48,390 nucleotides of DNA, from assembly GCA_902521795.1 (NCBI GenBank), contig CABYSX010000009.1:1-48390 (forward strand), in the 5' to 3' direction. The notes under the pieces are model-generated. The model did not search any database, had not been told where the DNA came from, and saw nothing but the letters and a program-made list of their open reading frames with translations. This DNA comes from an uncultured Alphaproteobacteria bacterium (GTDB taxonomy: Bacteria > Pseudomonadota > Alphaproteobacteria > HIMB59). Position 1 is the stretch's first letter. Every line of letters begins with the position of its first letter. A program made the translations under genes and the position numbers. Shown here in pieces: positions 24,933 to 34,153 of this stretch.

Positions 24933-25895
24933 ATGGAATTTAATAAATCAAAAAAAATACTAGTAATAGGCAGAGCAGGTATGGATATATATCCTGAACC
25001 CCCAGGTACTAAAATATCTGAGGTTAAAAATTTTTCTACTCATCTAGGTGGATCTGCAGCTAATACCTGTGTGGCTCTATCTCAGTTAGGTGTACAGTCT
25101 GATCTTTTAACCTGTGTATCAGAGGATGCCATTGGTGAGTATATTTTTAAAAAATTGAGGGAATTTAATGTGGGAAGTAACCTTTGTAGGAGAGTAGAAA
25201 ATAAGTTTCAAACGCAAGTAGCTGTTGTGGAAACTATTCTTAAAAATAACCAATCTATTTTATACAGAAATAACTCCTGTGATTTACAGTTAAACAAAAA
25301 CGACATAGACAATATAAATTTTCAAGATTATTCGGCTGTATTTATTTCTGGCACTGCTTTGTCTTCTAACCCATCAAGGGACGCAGTATTTTATGCCACT
25401 CAAAAGGCATCGTCGCTCAGTATTCCCTTAATTATTGATATGGATTATAGGCCATACAATTGGGAGTCAGATGAAATTAAGTCAAATATCTATAAAAAAA
25501 TTATGAATGAAATGGATATTATTATAGGAAATGATTTGGAATTTAATATTGCAGGTAATTCCACAGAAGGTTTTCAATTAGCCAAAAGCTTTATAAATGA
25601 GAAACCATCAATTATAATCTATAAAATGGGCGAAAAAGGATCGACTGTTATTACTACAGAAAAAGAACAAAATTTTGGAATATTTAAAGTTGAAGCTATA
25701 AAACCTACGGGAGCGGGAGATGCTTTTAATGGGGGTTTTATCAGCTCTATCATTCAAGGATATTCTCTGGAAAACTCTATTAAAAGAGGTTCAGCAAACG
25801 CAGCTATCGTTGTTACTAAGGTGGGCTGCTCTACAGCAATGCCAAATACTGATGAACTAGAAAATTTTATTAATCAACATACAATGGAGATATAG
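24933..25895 (+). CDS. iolC: 5-dehydro-2-deoxygluconokinase-like PfkB kinase
   Basis: Phosphorylates 2-deoxy-5-keto-gluconate with ATP. 320 residues of the PfkB family: opening IGRAGMDIYPEPPGTKISEV matches IolC (Asp-Leu/Ile-Tyr pattern), FSTHLGGSAANTCVALSQLG, and the catalytic C-terminal motif KPTGAGDAFNGGFI with Asp as base. Immediately followed by iolB, with the stop and the next ATG adjacent. A 2-keto-3-deoxygluconate kinase or ribokinase is the alternative; the iolB and aldolase neighbours favour IolC. Confidence 0.84.
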   Translation: MEFNKSKKILVIGRAGMDIYPEPPGTKISEVKNFSTHLGGSAANTCVALSQLGVQSDLLTCVSEDAIGEYIFKKLREFNVGSNLCRRVENKFQTQVAVVETILKNNQSILYRNNSCDLQLNKNDIDNINFQDYSAVFISGTALSSNPSRDAVFYATQKASSLSIPLIIDMDYRPYNWESDEIKSNIYKKIMNEMDIIIGNDLEFNIAGNSTEGFQLAKSFINEKPSIIIYKMGEKGSTVITTEKEQNFGIFKVEAIKPTGAGDAFNGGFISSIIQGYSLENSIKRGSANAAIVVTKVGCSTAMPNTDELENFINQHTMEI

Positions 25896-26738
25896 ATGCA
25901 TATACCTTACTCAGACAATAAGAATATCGCTTTATTTGGGGAGCAAAATAAAACCGTTCCATTAGTATACTTTAATATTATTAATTTAAAAAAAGGTGAG
26001 AGTTATAGTTATAAACTTCCTGAGCATGAAACCAGCGTCGTTCCAGCTACCGGCATAGTGGAGCTCGAAGTCGATGGTATTAGACTTGGTCAAATTGGCA
26101 CTAGAAAATCTGACGTTTGGGATGGAGAACCCGAAGGGAGTTACATACCTACGAATGCAGAATGTAAGATCACATGTCTTTCGGACAGTACGGAGTGCTT
26201 TATTGCTGGAGGTATTTATGAGAAAAAATTAGAGGCATTTTTAGTTAAAAAAAAAGAAATTGATACAGTGCAATATGGATCCGATGATACAAAAACACAT
26301 CGAAAAATTAAACATATCTTAGGAGCAAAGCATCATGAACAAGTTGGAAGATTACTCGTCAATGAACTCTACACAGTTGGAGCTGGTGGCTGGTCAGGTT
26401 TTCCTCCGCATAAGCATGATACAAATAGACTGCCCGATGAAACACGTCATGATGAGGTTTACAATTATCGTTTTAGACCAGGACATGGTTTTGGAGTTCA
26501 AGTCATGCAATATGAAGATGACAAAGAAGGTTTTGGTTATCAATTATTTAATGGATCCACAATAGCAATTGATAAGGGCTATCACCCATGTGTTGTTGCA
26601 CCAGGATATGAAATGTACTATTTTACAATTTTAGTTGGTCTTTCCCAAAGATCACTTGTTCAATATTTTCAAAAAACTCATGCTTATCAATTAGAAACAA
26701 TTCCTGGAATTAAGGATATGATAGCTAAATATAAATGA
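25896..26738 (+). CDS. iolB: 5-deoxy-glucuronate isomerase
   Basis: Isomerises 5-deoxy-glucuronate to 2-deoxy-5-keto-gluconate. 280 residues, usual IolB length, a double cupin. The metal-binding segment GGWSGFPPHKHDTNRLPDE, then ETRHDEVYNYRFRPGHGFGVQVMQ and GYHPCVVAPGYEMYYFTILVG are strongly diagnostic. It overlaps the aldolase gene by 4 bp (ATGA). Its presence means the cell makes 5-deoxy-glucuronate, normally the product of IolD, yet no iolD is in the window. Confidence 0.94.
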   Translation: MHIPYSDNKNIALFGEQNKTVPLVYFNIINLKKGESYSYKLPEHETSVVPATGIVELEVDGIRLGQIGTRKSDVWDGEPEGSYIPTNAECKITCLSDSTECFIAGGIYEKKLEAFLVKKKEIDTVQYGSDDTKTHRKIKHILGAKHHEQVGRLLVNELYTVGAGGWSGFPPHKHDTNRLPDETRHDEVYNYRFRPGHGFGVQVMQYEDDKEGFGYQLFNGSTIAIDKGYHPCVVAPGYEMYYFTILVGLSQRSLVQYFQKTHAYQLETIPGIKDMIAKYK

Positions 26739-27565
26739 CGGTTGCAAGTCTCTCAGATGTTTTACAAAAGGCAAAAAAAGATAATTATGCAGTCGCAGGA
26801 TTAGTTGTACTAGGCTGGGAAGATGCGAGATGCTACGCGGAGACAGCTGATGAACTTGGGTTACCCGTAATTCTTCAAGCGGGACCAGGTTGTAGAGCAA
26901 ATACTCCATTACCAGTTTTAGGTAAAATGTTCAGATACTTGGCTGAGCAATCCTCCAGTCCTGTCGTGTGTCATCTAGATCATGGTTATGCTAAGGAAGA
27001 ATGTCTAGAGGCTATAGATAATGGATTTACATCTATTATGTTTGATGGGTCTAAGCTTTCACTCAATGAAAATGTTGAAAAAACTAGAGAAATTGTAGAA
27101 TTAGCTCACAAACAAAATATTTCCGTAGAGGGAGAAATTGGTTTTGTTGGGTATAGTCAGGGCGCTAAATCTCAAAGCACAGACCCAGAGGAAGCAAAAA
27201 CTTTTGCTACCTTGACTGAATGTGATGCAATGGCAATTAGCGCAGGTAACGTACACTTACAGACTCAAAAATCTTCATCAATTGATATGCAAGCCATAAA
27301 GAAAATAGAAACTTTAACAGATGTGCCATTAGTTCTTCATGGAAGTAGTGGGATTGAAGACACACTCAAAAGAACAATAGCTAACACCACGAATGTTTGT
27401 AAATTCAACATTGGAACTGAATTAAGGAAAACATTTGGTGATACTTTAAGAGAGGAAATAAAAAAAAACCCAGGCACTTATGACCGTATTAAATTAATCA
27501 ATTCCACAATCCCAAGATTAAAAGAAGTAACAAAAAAAGTTTTAAAGAATATATCCAAAATTTAA
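26735..27565 (+). CDS. iolJ: Class II aldolase, IolJ-like (6-phospho-5-dehydro-2-deoxygluconate aldolase)
   Basis: Zinc-dependent aldolase of the fructose-bisphosphate type, 276 residues. Zn ligand His in VVCHLDHGYAKEE, SIMFDGSKLSLNENVEKT, VEGEIGFVG with the third acidic ligand, AISAGNVHL with His, LVLHGSSGIED with the next His, and phosphate-binding CKFNIGTELRK. Position directly after iolC and iolB points to cleavage of the phosphorylated keto-deoxy-gluconate to dihydroxyacetone phosphate and malonate semialdehyde. FbaA/GatY-like substrates remain possible. Confidence 0.85.
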   Translation: MTVASLSDVLQKAKKDNYAVAGLVVLGWEDARCYAETADELGLPVILQAGPGCRANTPLPVLGKMFRYLAEQSSSPVVCHLDHGYAKEECLEAIDNGFTSIMFDGSKLSLNENVEKTREIVELAHKQNISVEGEIGFVGYSQGAKSQSTDPEEAKTFATLTECDAMAISAGNVHLQTQKSSSIDMQAIKKIETLTDVPLVLHGSSGIEDTLKRTIANTTNVCKFNIGTELRKTFGDTLREEIKKNPGTYDRIKLINSTIPRLKEVTKKVLKNISKI

Positions 27566-27571
27566 TCATTA

Positions 27572-28525
27572 ATGATTAAATCTTACACTATTGAAAATAA
27601 ATTTTTAAGAGTAAGGACTCTTAATATTGGAGCTACTTTATTTGAAGTTTTTTATAAAAAGAAAAAAATAAATTTAATACTCAACTTAGGTAATATCTCT
27701 TCCTATAAAAATAATAAAAACTACCTTGGCGCAACATGTGGTAGGTATGCAAATAGAATTAGAAACAGCCAATTTAAAATTAAGGGTGTTAATTACAAAT
27801 TAACAAGAAATGAGGGAAAAAATATTTTACATGGAGGTAAAAAAGGATTTGACTCAAAAATATGGAGTGTTGAAAACTCATCAAAATCTCATATTACTTA
27901 TTATTATATATCACCGGATAAAGAGGAGGGTTTTCCAGGAGAACTATGCTCCTCATGCAGATACTCGATCAAAAACTCAGTTCTTAGTATTAATTTAAGA
28001 GCAAAAACTACAAAAACCACACATGTAAATTTAGTCAATCATGCATATTGGAACCTAGATAAAATTAAAAAAGATGTTTTTGATCATTTCGTCCAAATAA
28101 ATGCTAATCATTATTTAGAAAATGACGATGAAAATATACCTACAGGTAAGGTGATTAGTGTGGATGGTACAAGCTTTGATTTTAAAAAACCAAGTAAGAT
28201 TAAAGATAAATTTACCAATAAATTAAACAGTTTTGATGAAAACTTCATTATTAATAAGAATTCAAAATTTATAGCTAAAATCAAATCTTCTAAAAGTAAT
28301 ATTTCATTGAGAATTTCCTCAAACCAACCAGGTGTACAATTTTATACTGGTCAACATTTAAAATACTCTACTGATCGTAAGACAATTAAAAAATATCAAG
28401 GAATGTGTTTTGAGACACAGGGATTTCCAAATGCACCAAATAATTCAAAGTTTCCATCAACTCGATTAGATCCATCACAAACTTATAAGCACAATATAAA
28501 GTTTGAGATTGAAGAGATTAAATAA
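27572..28525 (+). CDS. galM: Aldose 1-epimerase (mutarotase)
   Basis: Interconverts alpha and beta anomers of free sugars. 317 residues. Substrate-binding YLGATCGRYANRI, NILHGGKKGFD with the first His, catalytic His in LVNHAYWNL, Glu late in MCFETQGFPNAPNNSKFPS. No signal peptide, so cytosolic. Last gene of the long rightward run; its stop directly abuts the stop of the opposite-strand DUF4340 gene with no terminator space. It may speed anomer exchange of sugar-acid intermediates here. Confidence 0.9.
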   Translation: MIKSYTIENKFLRVRTLNIGATLFEVFYKKKKINLILNLGNISSYKNNKNYLGATCGRYANRIRNSQFKIKGVNYKLTRNEGKNILHGGKKGFDSKIWSVENSSKSHITYYYISPDKEEGFPGELCSSCRYSIKNSVLSINLRAKTTKTTHVNLVNHAYWNLDKIKKDVFDHFVQINANHYLENDDENIPTGKVISVDGTSFDFKKPSKIKDKFTNKLNSFDENFIINKNSKFIAKIKSSKSNISLRISSNQPGVQFYTGQHLKYSTDRKTIKKYQGMCFETQGFPNAPNNSKFPSTRLDPSQTYKHNIKFEIEEIK

Positions 28526-29530
28526 CTATTCTTGTTTTTCTCTAAGTTTTATATTAAGTGAGTCAAAGAATATTTGAGGCACATTGAAAGCAAAGTTATT
28601 TAATAATGCAACAGAACTTACTTGCATTTGGTTTCCGTCTAACAATGGATTAATAAATTTTGATATTTGAATTTTATCATCTATATAATTCCAATTAAAA
28701 GTGGCATGAACTCCTTTGTCATCTATATCGTAAAGATTTACAAAAATTATTGTTCCATTATTAAGAGTAAATCTAGTCTTTAAATCTGGAGAATTAGGTA
28801 AATCAGATTTAAGAATAAAACCATTATGTTGTAAATCTGTTAATATATTTTGAGCATCAATAATTTTATCATCATCAATTTCATTGAATTGAGAAGTCAA
28901 ATTTGTATGTATAAATTTTCCATCAACTGTATTTAAATTGATCATATTTTGATTATATATTTGAATTGATTTGATTTGAGATTTACCAATATTAATTAAA
29001 TCTGTCGGTACCCAATAAAAATCAGATACATCAGCAGTTAAATTCGTTGAAACTAGATAAGATTGATTGGAGTCAGATGCTTTTATGTAGGATCCCGGGA
29101 TATTGTAATTATATATACCTATATCTAGAGAATATAATACCTCATTATTTTTAGATTTTAATAATAACTGCATTTTATTTTCATCATCTAGACCTAATTT
29201 GTATAAAAGATCATCACGATTAGTTTTGGCATCTAATATATTTGCTTCACGAAGTTGAATAAAAAACCTACTTAAAAGTTCAGTATTTGCTGGAAAATTA
29301 TTTGAGCTTGAAATAAGCCATTGATTATCAATATTTTCAATAACAGATTTTCCATTTTGATTAGAAAATTCAATGTAGGCTATTTCTGGCAAGACATCAT
29401 CAAAACTTGGAAATAATAATTCAGACGATGAGTTTCTAGAGGTATTTTTGCCATCAAAATACATACCAAGTGCAACAACAAAAAACCCAAAAGATAACAA
29501 AACTAATATTTTTAAATTTTTAATATACAT
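28526..29530 (-). CDS. DUF4340 membrane-anchored protein of Gld-like ABC operon
   Basis: 334 residues with one N-terminal membrane segment (about 8-24, LVLLSFGFFVVALGMYF) and a long extracytoplasmic part rich in beta-type repeats: IAYIEFSNQNGKSVIENIDNQWLIS is the usual DUF4340 start, and a second similar unit begins near residue 185 (IKSIQIYN). DUF4340 proteins are typically encoded after GldG-type genes, as here. Function is not established; a periplasmic partner of the ABC complex is likely. Its start directly follows the GldG-like stop. Confidence 0.8.
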   Translation of the reverse strand: MYIKNLKILVLLSFGFFVVALGMYFDGKNTSRNSSSELLFPSFDDVLPEIAYIEFSNQNGKSVIENIDNQWLISSSNNFPANTELLSRFFIQLREANILDAKTNRDDLLYKLGLDDENKMQLLLKSKNNEVLYSLDIGIYNYNIPGSYIKASDSNQSYLVSTNLTADVSDFYWVPTDLINIGKSQIKSIQIYNQNMINLNTVDGKFIHTNLTSQFNEIDDDKIIDAQNILTDLQHNGFILKSDLPNSPDLKTRFTLNNGTIIFVNLYDIDDKGVHATFNWNYIDDKIQISKFINPLLDGNQMQVSSVALLNNFAFNVPQIFFDSLNIKLREKQE

Positions 29531-31366
29531 CTATCTGCTCTTTCTTTTTTTGATACCGAGTTGTCTTGGAATAATAAACATTAGTATAATTAAAAGAACA
29601 GGGATTAAAAAAGTATTTAAAATATTAATTTGATTTGCTAGTCGATCTATATCTTTGCTTAAATTTCTTCTAACTTCTCTTAATTGTTTACGGGTATTTT
29701 CTACTTGTAATTGAAAATTTGCTAGTTCCATTAATTGTTTGTCAGATAAATTGACACTTTCTACATCTCTACCACCTGATAAATTTTGAATTTGATTTAA
29801 TGTTGTATCAAGTTGAGCTTGTAATTGCTGCTCTTGTCCTAAATACATCTGCTCAGCCTCTGCTTGTAATTTTTGAACTACGACAAACGGCCTAAATGGA
29901 GCCTCTTTGTTTCTCAGATCAATAAATTCATCATATCCAGTCATTGAATCAAATACATTTGTAACTAAACTTCCATTATCAGATGTCGCTTCGATTACAT
30001 TAGTATCTAGAAACTTTTGAATTCTTGCCCAAAATGCATTTCTAATAAAATCAGCATCACTGAAAACCACCACACTTATACTATTCAATGATTTTTTTAT
30101 ATGATTTTCATTTTGGAATTCAAAATCATTAAAATTACTTTTTGCGATGCCGCTTAATTTTACACCGAAGTCATAACTTATACCTGTTGGCTGAAAATTA
30201 TTAATTAATTTAATTGGGTCATGTACTTCTTTCATAGGCAAATCCATTGTGACCTCACTAGATGACATTATAGGTGTATATGAAACTTCACTCTCATCGT
30301 CTAATGGCGATAGACCCCCTGGAGAGACAAGTCTTATTAAGGACAGACCATCTCCAATCTCTTCTTCTTGATTGATGTATTGTCCTCTAACCTCAGGCCA
30401 ATTTAATTTCAATATAGTTTGTAAAGATGTATTTTCAGTTATATTTTGTTGTGTTTGTAGTCTTGTAGCTTGAGCGCCATCTAAAATAACATTGCTATTG
30501 TAGTTAATATTAAGGGTTTTTAAGACATTTTTTAAATTTGAGGATTTATTTGAATGATCATTTTTCTCAAAAAATGGATCAACAAAAATTACTGACTTAC
30601 CTCCACTTAAGATGAATTGTTCAACCGCATATTCAGTTTTGTCACTAATATCAGAGGGATGATATACGATTAATAAGTCTATACCCTCGAAACTTTCTAC
30701 GTCTGTATCTAAAAACTCAAAATCATAAAAATAACTCAGCTCCTCAAGTATTGTATATTCTCCTTGTCCAAGTTGATTATTTGGCATCATAGGTGGTGTG
30801 GTATCCACCCATGATAAAAAACCAATCATTGGTTTTTTTGATCTATTAAGTTTGTATACAATGTCAGTTAATTGTTTTTCTAATGTGCCAGCTTTTGAGG
30901 GATCAAAAAAGGGAACAGTTTCAATATCATCTGTTGTGTTTGATGCTATTAATCCAAAATATACTTTGGAACCTTCTTGATCTATGGGAAAACCTTGCAC
31001 ACCATATCTATTTACATAATCTTCATCATCTGAATAAGGCTCTGGTTCAATAAAGGTTAATTCAATTTTACCCGATGCTAGATCTGAATATCTATTTAAT
31101 AGACCTTGAACCTGATTAGCATAATTTTGAATGATTGGAATATTTTTAGACAAGTCTCTGCTATATACAAAATTAATTTTTATTGGTTCTTCTATTTCAT
31201 CTATAACTCTCTTAGTTCCACTTGAAAGAGTAAAAGTTTTGGTAGAAGTAAAATCAACACCTAAATTAAAATTGATTTTTTGTATTATAAAATTAAAGGA
31301 TAAGAATAAAATAACAGTACTTAGTATAGATATTATTAAATAATTTTTTTGTAAAAATTTATTCAT
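29531..31366 (-). CDS. GldG-like ABC auxiliary protein
   Basis: 611 residues from the ATG at 31364-31366, which overlaps the permease stop as TAATG; an upstream in-frame ATG at 31408 lies inside the permease gene and is less likely. An N-terminal membrane segment (about 8-30) is followed by the DUF7088-type opening FTLSSGTKRVIDEIEEPIKINFVYS and a large periplasmic ABC-transport auxiliary domain (SYFYDFEFLDTD, DLLIVYHPSD, GGKSVIFVDPFFE, VVFSDADFIRNAFW). Near the end come a coiled-coil stretch and a second membrane segment (INTFLIPVLLIILMFIIP). In Bacteroidota GldFG with GldA supports gliding; relatives occur in many non-gliders with unknown role. Confidence 0.85.
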   Translation of the reverse strand: MNKFLQKNYLIISILSTVILFLSFNFIIQKINFNLGVDFTSTKTFTLSSGTKRVIDEIEEPIKINFVYSRDLSKNIPIIQNYANQVQGLLNRYSDLASGKIELTFIEPEPYSDDEDYVNRYGVQGFPIDQEGSKVYFGLIASNTTDDIETVPFFDPSKAGTLEKQLTDIVYKLNRSKKPMIGFLSWVDTTPPMMPNNQLGQGEYTILEELSYFYDFEFLDTDVESFEGIDLLIVYHPSDISDKTEYAVEQFILSGGKSVIFVDPFFEKNDHSNKSSNLKNVLKTLNINYNSNVILDGAQATRLQTQQNITENTSLQTILKLNWPEVRGQYINQEEEIGDGLSLIRLVSPGGLSPLDDESEVSYTPIMSSSEVTMDLPMKEVHDPIKLINNFQPTGISYDFGVKLSGIAKSNFNDFEFQNENHIKKSLNSISVVVFSDADFIRNAFWARIQKFLDTNVIEATSDNGSLVTNVFDSMTGYDEFIDLRNKEAPFRPFVVVQKLQAEAEQMYLGQEQQLQAQLDTTLNQIQNLSGGRDVESVNLSDKQLMELANFQLQVENTRKQLREVRRNLSKDIDRLANQINILNTFLIPVLLIILMFIIPRQLGIKKRKSR

Positions 31367-32085
31367 TAGTCTCGATTTAAAAATTTTATAATTGTTAAAT
31401 AATTCCAAAGGGCAATAAAAGATAAAAAGAAAAATAATCCTTTAATTGAGAAGAAACCTGTTTGAATACTTGAGAAATGAGTTAAAAAGCTAAAACTAGA
31501 AATGAGTTCCACTATTTCAATAGGTAGAATCCCCGTTATAAAATTAATCATCAGAGGAAATCCACTTATTGTGAAAAGGAATGATACTAAAATAGATAAA
31601 ATAAAGGCAATTATTTGATTGTTAGTTAATGAGGAAAAAAAAATGCCAAGAGAGACATAAGCACCTGCCATTATAATAACCCCAAGATATTGGCCAATAA
31701 TTACAAGGTTATCAGGGTTTCCAAGATAATTTACTGTAATCCAAATAGGAAAGGTCAAAACAACAGAGAATACAACAAAAGCCCAAGTTGCAAAAAATTT
31801 ACTCAACACTATCTTCCACAAAGGAATTGGCAAAGTCATTAATAATTCAATAGTACCGAGTCTTTTTTCCTCGGACCAACTCTTCATAGTAACTGCAGAG
31901 ACAAAGAAAATAAAAACCCATGGAATAAAACTAAAAAAAACCGTTAAGTCTGCAACTCCTGAGGAGAAAAATGAGCCAAAATAAAATGTCAAGGACATAG
32001 AGGTCAAAATAAATATTGCAGTAAAAATATAGGCGACAGGAGTAATAAAATATAATTTAAGTTCTCTTTTTATTAAAGCCAACAT
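31366..32085 (-). CDS. ABC-2 type permease, GldF-like
   Basis: 239 residues with six hydrophobic segments, starting LIKRELKLYFITPVAYIFTAIF, typical of GldF/ABC-2 permeases, with the conserved motif SWSEEKRLGTIELLMTLPIP between the second and third segments. It overlaps its ATPase stop and the GldG-like start by one base each (TAATG), so the three are tightly coupled. The substrate is unknown. Confidence 0.9.
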   Translation of the reverse strand: MLALIKRELKLYFITPVAYIFTAIFILTSMSLTFYFGSFFSSGVADLTVFFSFIPWVFIFFVSAVTMKSWSEEKRLGTIELLMTLPIPLWKIVLSKFFATWAFVVFSVVLTFPIWITVNYLGNPDNLVIIGQYLGVIIMAGAYVSLGIFFSSLTNNQIIAFILSILVSFLFTISGFPLMINFITGILPIEIVELISSFSFLTHFSSIQTGFFSIKGLFFFLSFIALWNYLTIIKFLNRD

Positions 32086-32786
32086 TAGCTTACTAACTTT
32101 CTAAATTTTTCATCTAGGGATTTACCAATTTTTTTCTTAAGTTGTGATGGAGTTCCCTCAAAGACTTTTTGTCCATCATTAATAATAAGACACTTATTAC
32201 AAACCTCCGGTACTTCATCAAGAATGTGTGTAGAAATTATAATTGCTTTTGTTTTAGATAATTTTTTAATTAATTTTCTTACTTCAAATTTTTGAAGAGG
32301 ATCCAATCCATCAGTTGGCTCATCTAAGATCAGTAATTTGGGATTATGAATAAGAGCCTGTGCTATTCCAACACGTCTTTTAAAACCTTTTGATAATGTT
32401 TCAATGGGAACATCTTTTACTTCCTCTAGTTGCAGATCATTAATTACTTTTTTGATTGCTGCTTTTGAGTTTTTTATATTTCTTACTTGGCAAACGTAGT
32501 CTAGGTAAAGATATGGCGAAAAGTCCAAATAAAGGGGAACACCTTCAGGTAAGTAGCCAATCATTGACTTTGTGTAAATGGGATCTATTTCTATGTCTTT
32601 ATTGTTTATGGTAACGTTTCCACTGTCAGATTTAAGATATCCAGTTATTACCCTCATAGAAGTTGTTTTACCAGCACCATTAGGTCCAAGGAACCCCATC
32701 ACATCACCAACATTGACCTCAAAAGAGAGTTTATTTATGGCAGTAAAATCGCCAAAATTTTTTGAAATATCAATTACGCTTAACAT
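32085..32786 (-). CDS. ABC transporter ATPase, GldA-like
   Basis: 233 residues with one nucleotide-binding domain: Walker A GPNGAGKTTS near 34-42, signature LSKGFKRRVGIAQAL, Walker B LLILDEPTDGLD and switch His in IISTHIL. The SKGFKRRVG signature is that of the CcmA/GldA/Nod exporter group and not of sugar importers. First gene of the operon ATPase-permease-GldG-DUF4340. A 20-bp perfect palindrome lies 38 bp upstream. Confidence 0.92.
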   Translation of the reverse strand: MLSVIDISKNFGDFTAINKLSFEVNVGDVMGFLGPNGAGKTTSMRVITGYLKSDSGNVTINNKDIEIDPIYTKSMIGYLPEGVPLYLDFSPYLYLDYVCQVRNIKNSKAAIKKVINDLQLEEVKDVPIETLSKGFKRRVGIAQALIHNPKLLILDEPTDGLDPLQKFEVRKLIKKLSKTKAIIISTHILDEVPEVCNKCLIINDGQKVFEGTPSQLKKKIGKSLDEKFRKLVS

Positions 32787-32823
32787 TTTTTCATATTATT
32801 TAGTTTAAAATCTTAATAATTCA

Positions 32824-32843
32824 AGATGTTAAATTTAACATCT
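32824..32843 (-). promoter_or_regulatory. 20-bp perfect palindrome upstream of the Gld-like operon
   Basis: Arms AGATGTTAAA / TTTAACATCT with no spacer, in the 74-bp gap between the alcohol dehydrogenase stop and the GldA-like start. It may be a dimeric regulator site; as RNA it would fold only with loss of central bases and has no T-run, so a terminator is less likely. Confidence 0.45.
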
Positions 32844-32860
32844 CTTATCAGATGAAGTTT

Positions 32861-34024
32861 TTACCATGCAGACCTATAAATATCAAAAGCATCTTTTTCA
32901 GATATTTCTCTCGGATTATTGATTAGTAATCGAGTTTGCTTCATAGCATCACTAGCCATTGTTTCGCATGCAGTTTCAGGTATGTTGAGATCTCTTAGTC
33001 TTTGTTCTAGACCTAATTCGCTTGACAGATCTGACAACTTTTCAATGAATTTTGAAGAAATATCTTGAGTGCTTGTGCTTGTATTAATATCTGGGAAAAC
33101 AATAGGTGCTATTTCACTATACAGTTTTGATGCGCTCTGATCAGATATATTAAATCTTAGCACATATGGCAGGACAAGGGCATTGGAAAGACCATGAGGT
33201 ACATGATAAGTACCTCCAATAGGATATGCCAATGCATGAACACCCGCAACTGGAGAGTTTCCAAATGAGACACCTGCTAACATAGAGCCAACAAGCATAT
33301 TTGATCTTGCTTCTATATCCTTACCCTTCAAAACAGCTTGTCTGATAGAGCCACCTAAAAGCTTCAATGCCTCCTTTGCGAGCGTTTTAGAGATCAAATT
33401 ATTATTAACACTTTTTGAAGCATAAGACTCTATCGCGTGGACCATTGCATCAATACCAGTAGCAGCGGTAATGTGAGGGGGAAGACCGAGTGTTAGTATT
33501 GGATCAAGAATTGCAAGGTCTGGAAGTATGATAGGAGAGGAAACTCCTTTTTTCTCTAAATCTTCTTGTGTGATAATAGAAATTGGGGTTACTTCAGAAC
33601 CAGTGCCAGAAGTTGTTGGGTAAAGAGCAAGAGGTAGTCTAGGTCCTTTAGCATTAGCTACTCCCCAAGCTTCATGAATATTTTCGTTAGAGCCAATCAA
33701 AAGTGCAGTTAATTTTGATACATCCATTGATGATCCCCCACCAAATCCAATTACACCTGTTGCATCAAAATCTCTTCCTTGTTGTACACAATCCATAAGT
33801 GTTTTTATAGATGGGTCAGCTTCAACATTATCAAAAATTATAATTTCAGAGTATTTTTGAAGCTCAGTAATTGTTTTTTCGTGTAAGCCAATTTTTACTA
33901 AACCCGGATCAGTTACAAAAAGTATTTTTTTTCCAAGTTTCTTAGACACTTCCTCTGCTGTGCTCACTGAATAGTCACTTCCAAATCTTATTCCAGGAGT
34001 AGTGTTGAATTGAAACGCTTTCAC
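32861..34024 (-). CDS. Iron-containing alcohol dehydrogenase
   Basis: Cytosolic group III alcohol dehydrogenase, 387 residues, interconverting an alcohol and aldehyde with NAD(P)H. Cofactor motif GFGGGSSMDVSK near 95, YPTTSGTGSEVTPISII, then metal ligands in AATGIDAMVHAIESY, GVHALAYPIGGTYHVPHG. The start is GTG at 34022-34024; no better ATG lies nearby and the GTG is followed at once by family-like sequence (FQFNTTPGIRFG). No partner gene tells the substrate. It is set apart from the Gld-like operon by the palindrome gap. Confidence 0.9.
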   Translation of the reverse strand: MKAFQFNTTPGIRFGSDYSVSTAEEVSKKLGKKILFVTDPGLVKIGLHEKTITELQKYSEIIIFDNVEADPSIKTLMDCVQQGRDFDATGVIGFGGGSSMDVSKLTALLIGSNENIHEAWGVANAKGPRLPLALYPTTSGTGSEVTPISIITQEDLEKKGVSSPIILPDLAILDPILTLGLPPHITAATGIDAMVHAIESYASKSVNNNLISKTLAKEALKLLGGSIRQAVLKGKDIEARSNMLVGSMLAGVSFGNSPVAGVHALAYPIGGTYHVPHGLSNALVLPYVLRFNISDQSASKLYSEIAPIVFPDINTSTSTQDISSKFIEKLSDLSSELGLEQRLRDLNIPETACETMASDAMKQTRLLINNPREISEKDAFDIYRSAW

Positions 34025-34153
34025 GCTAGCAATATAGATGATATGGAGTTTATTTCCTATATAAATTTATAAAGTCTATTGTAAATACCTATCAACCCAC
34101 AACTTTTTTTTAATAAGGCTTTCCTCAGAGGTTTTTAATTTTATACTTAAATT

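Noticed and set aside
24927..24939. Possible fourth copy of the ATTCAAwTTGAAT motif at iolC
   Set aside because: Only about 10 of 13 positions agree and it covers the iolC start codon; at this AT content chance matches of this quality are expected.
31367..31408. Earlier ATG for the GldG-like gene
   Set aside because: It lies inside the permease gene; the TAATG overlap at 31364-31368 gives a start like those of its neighbours.
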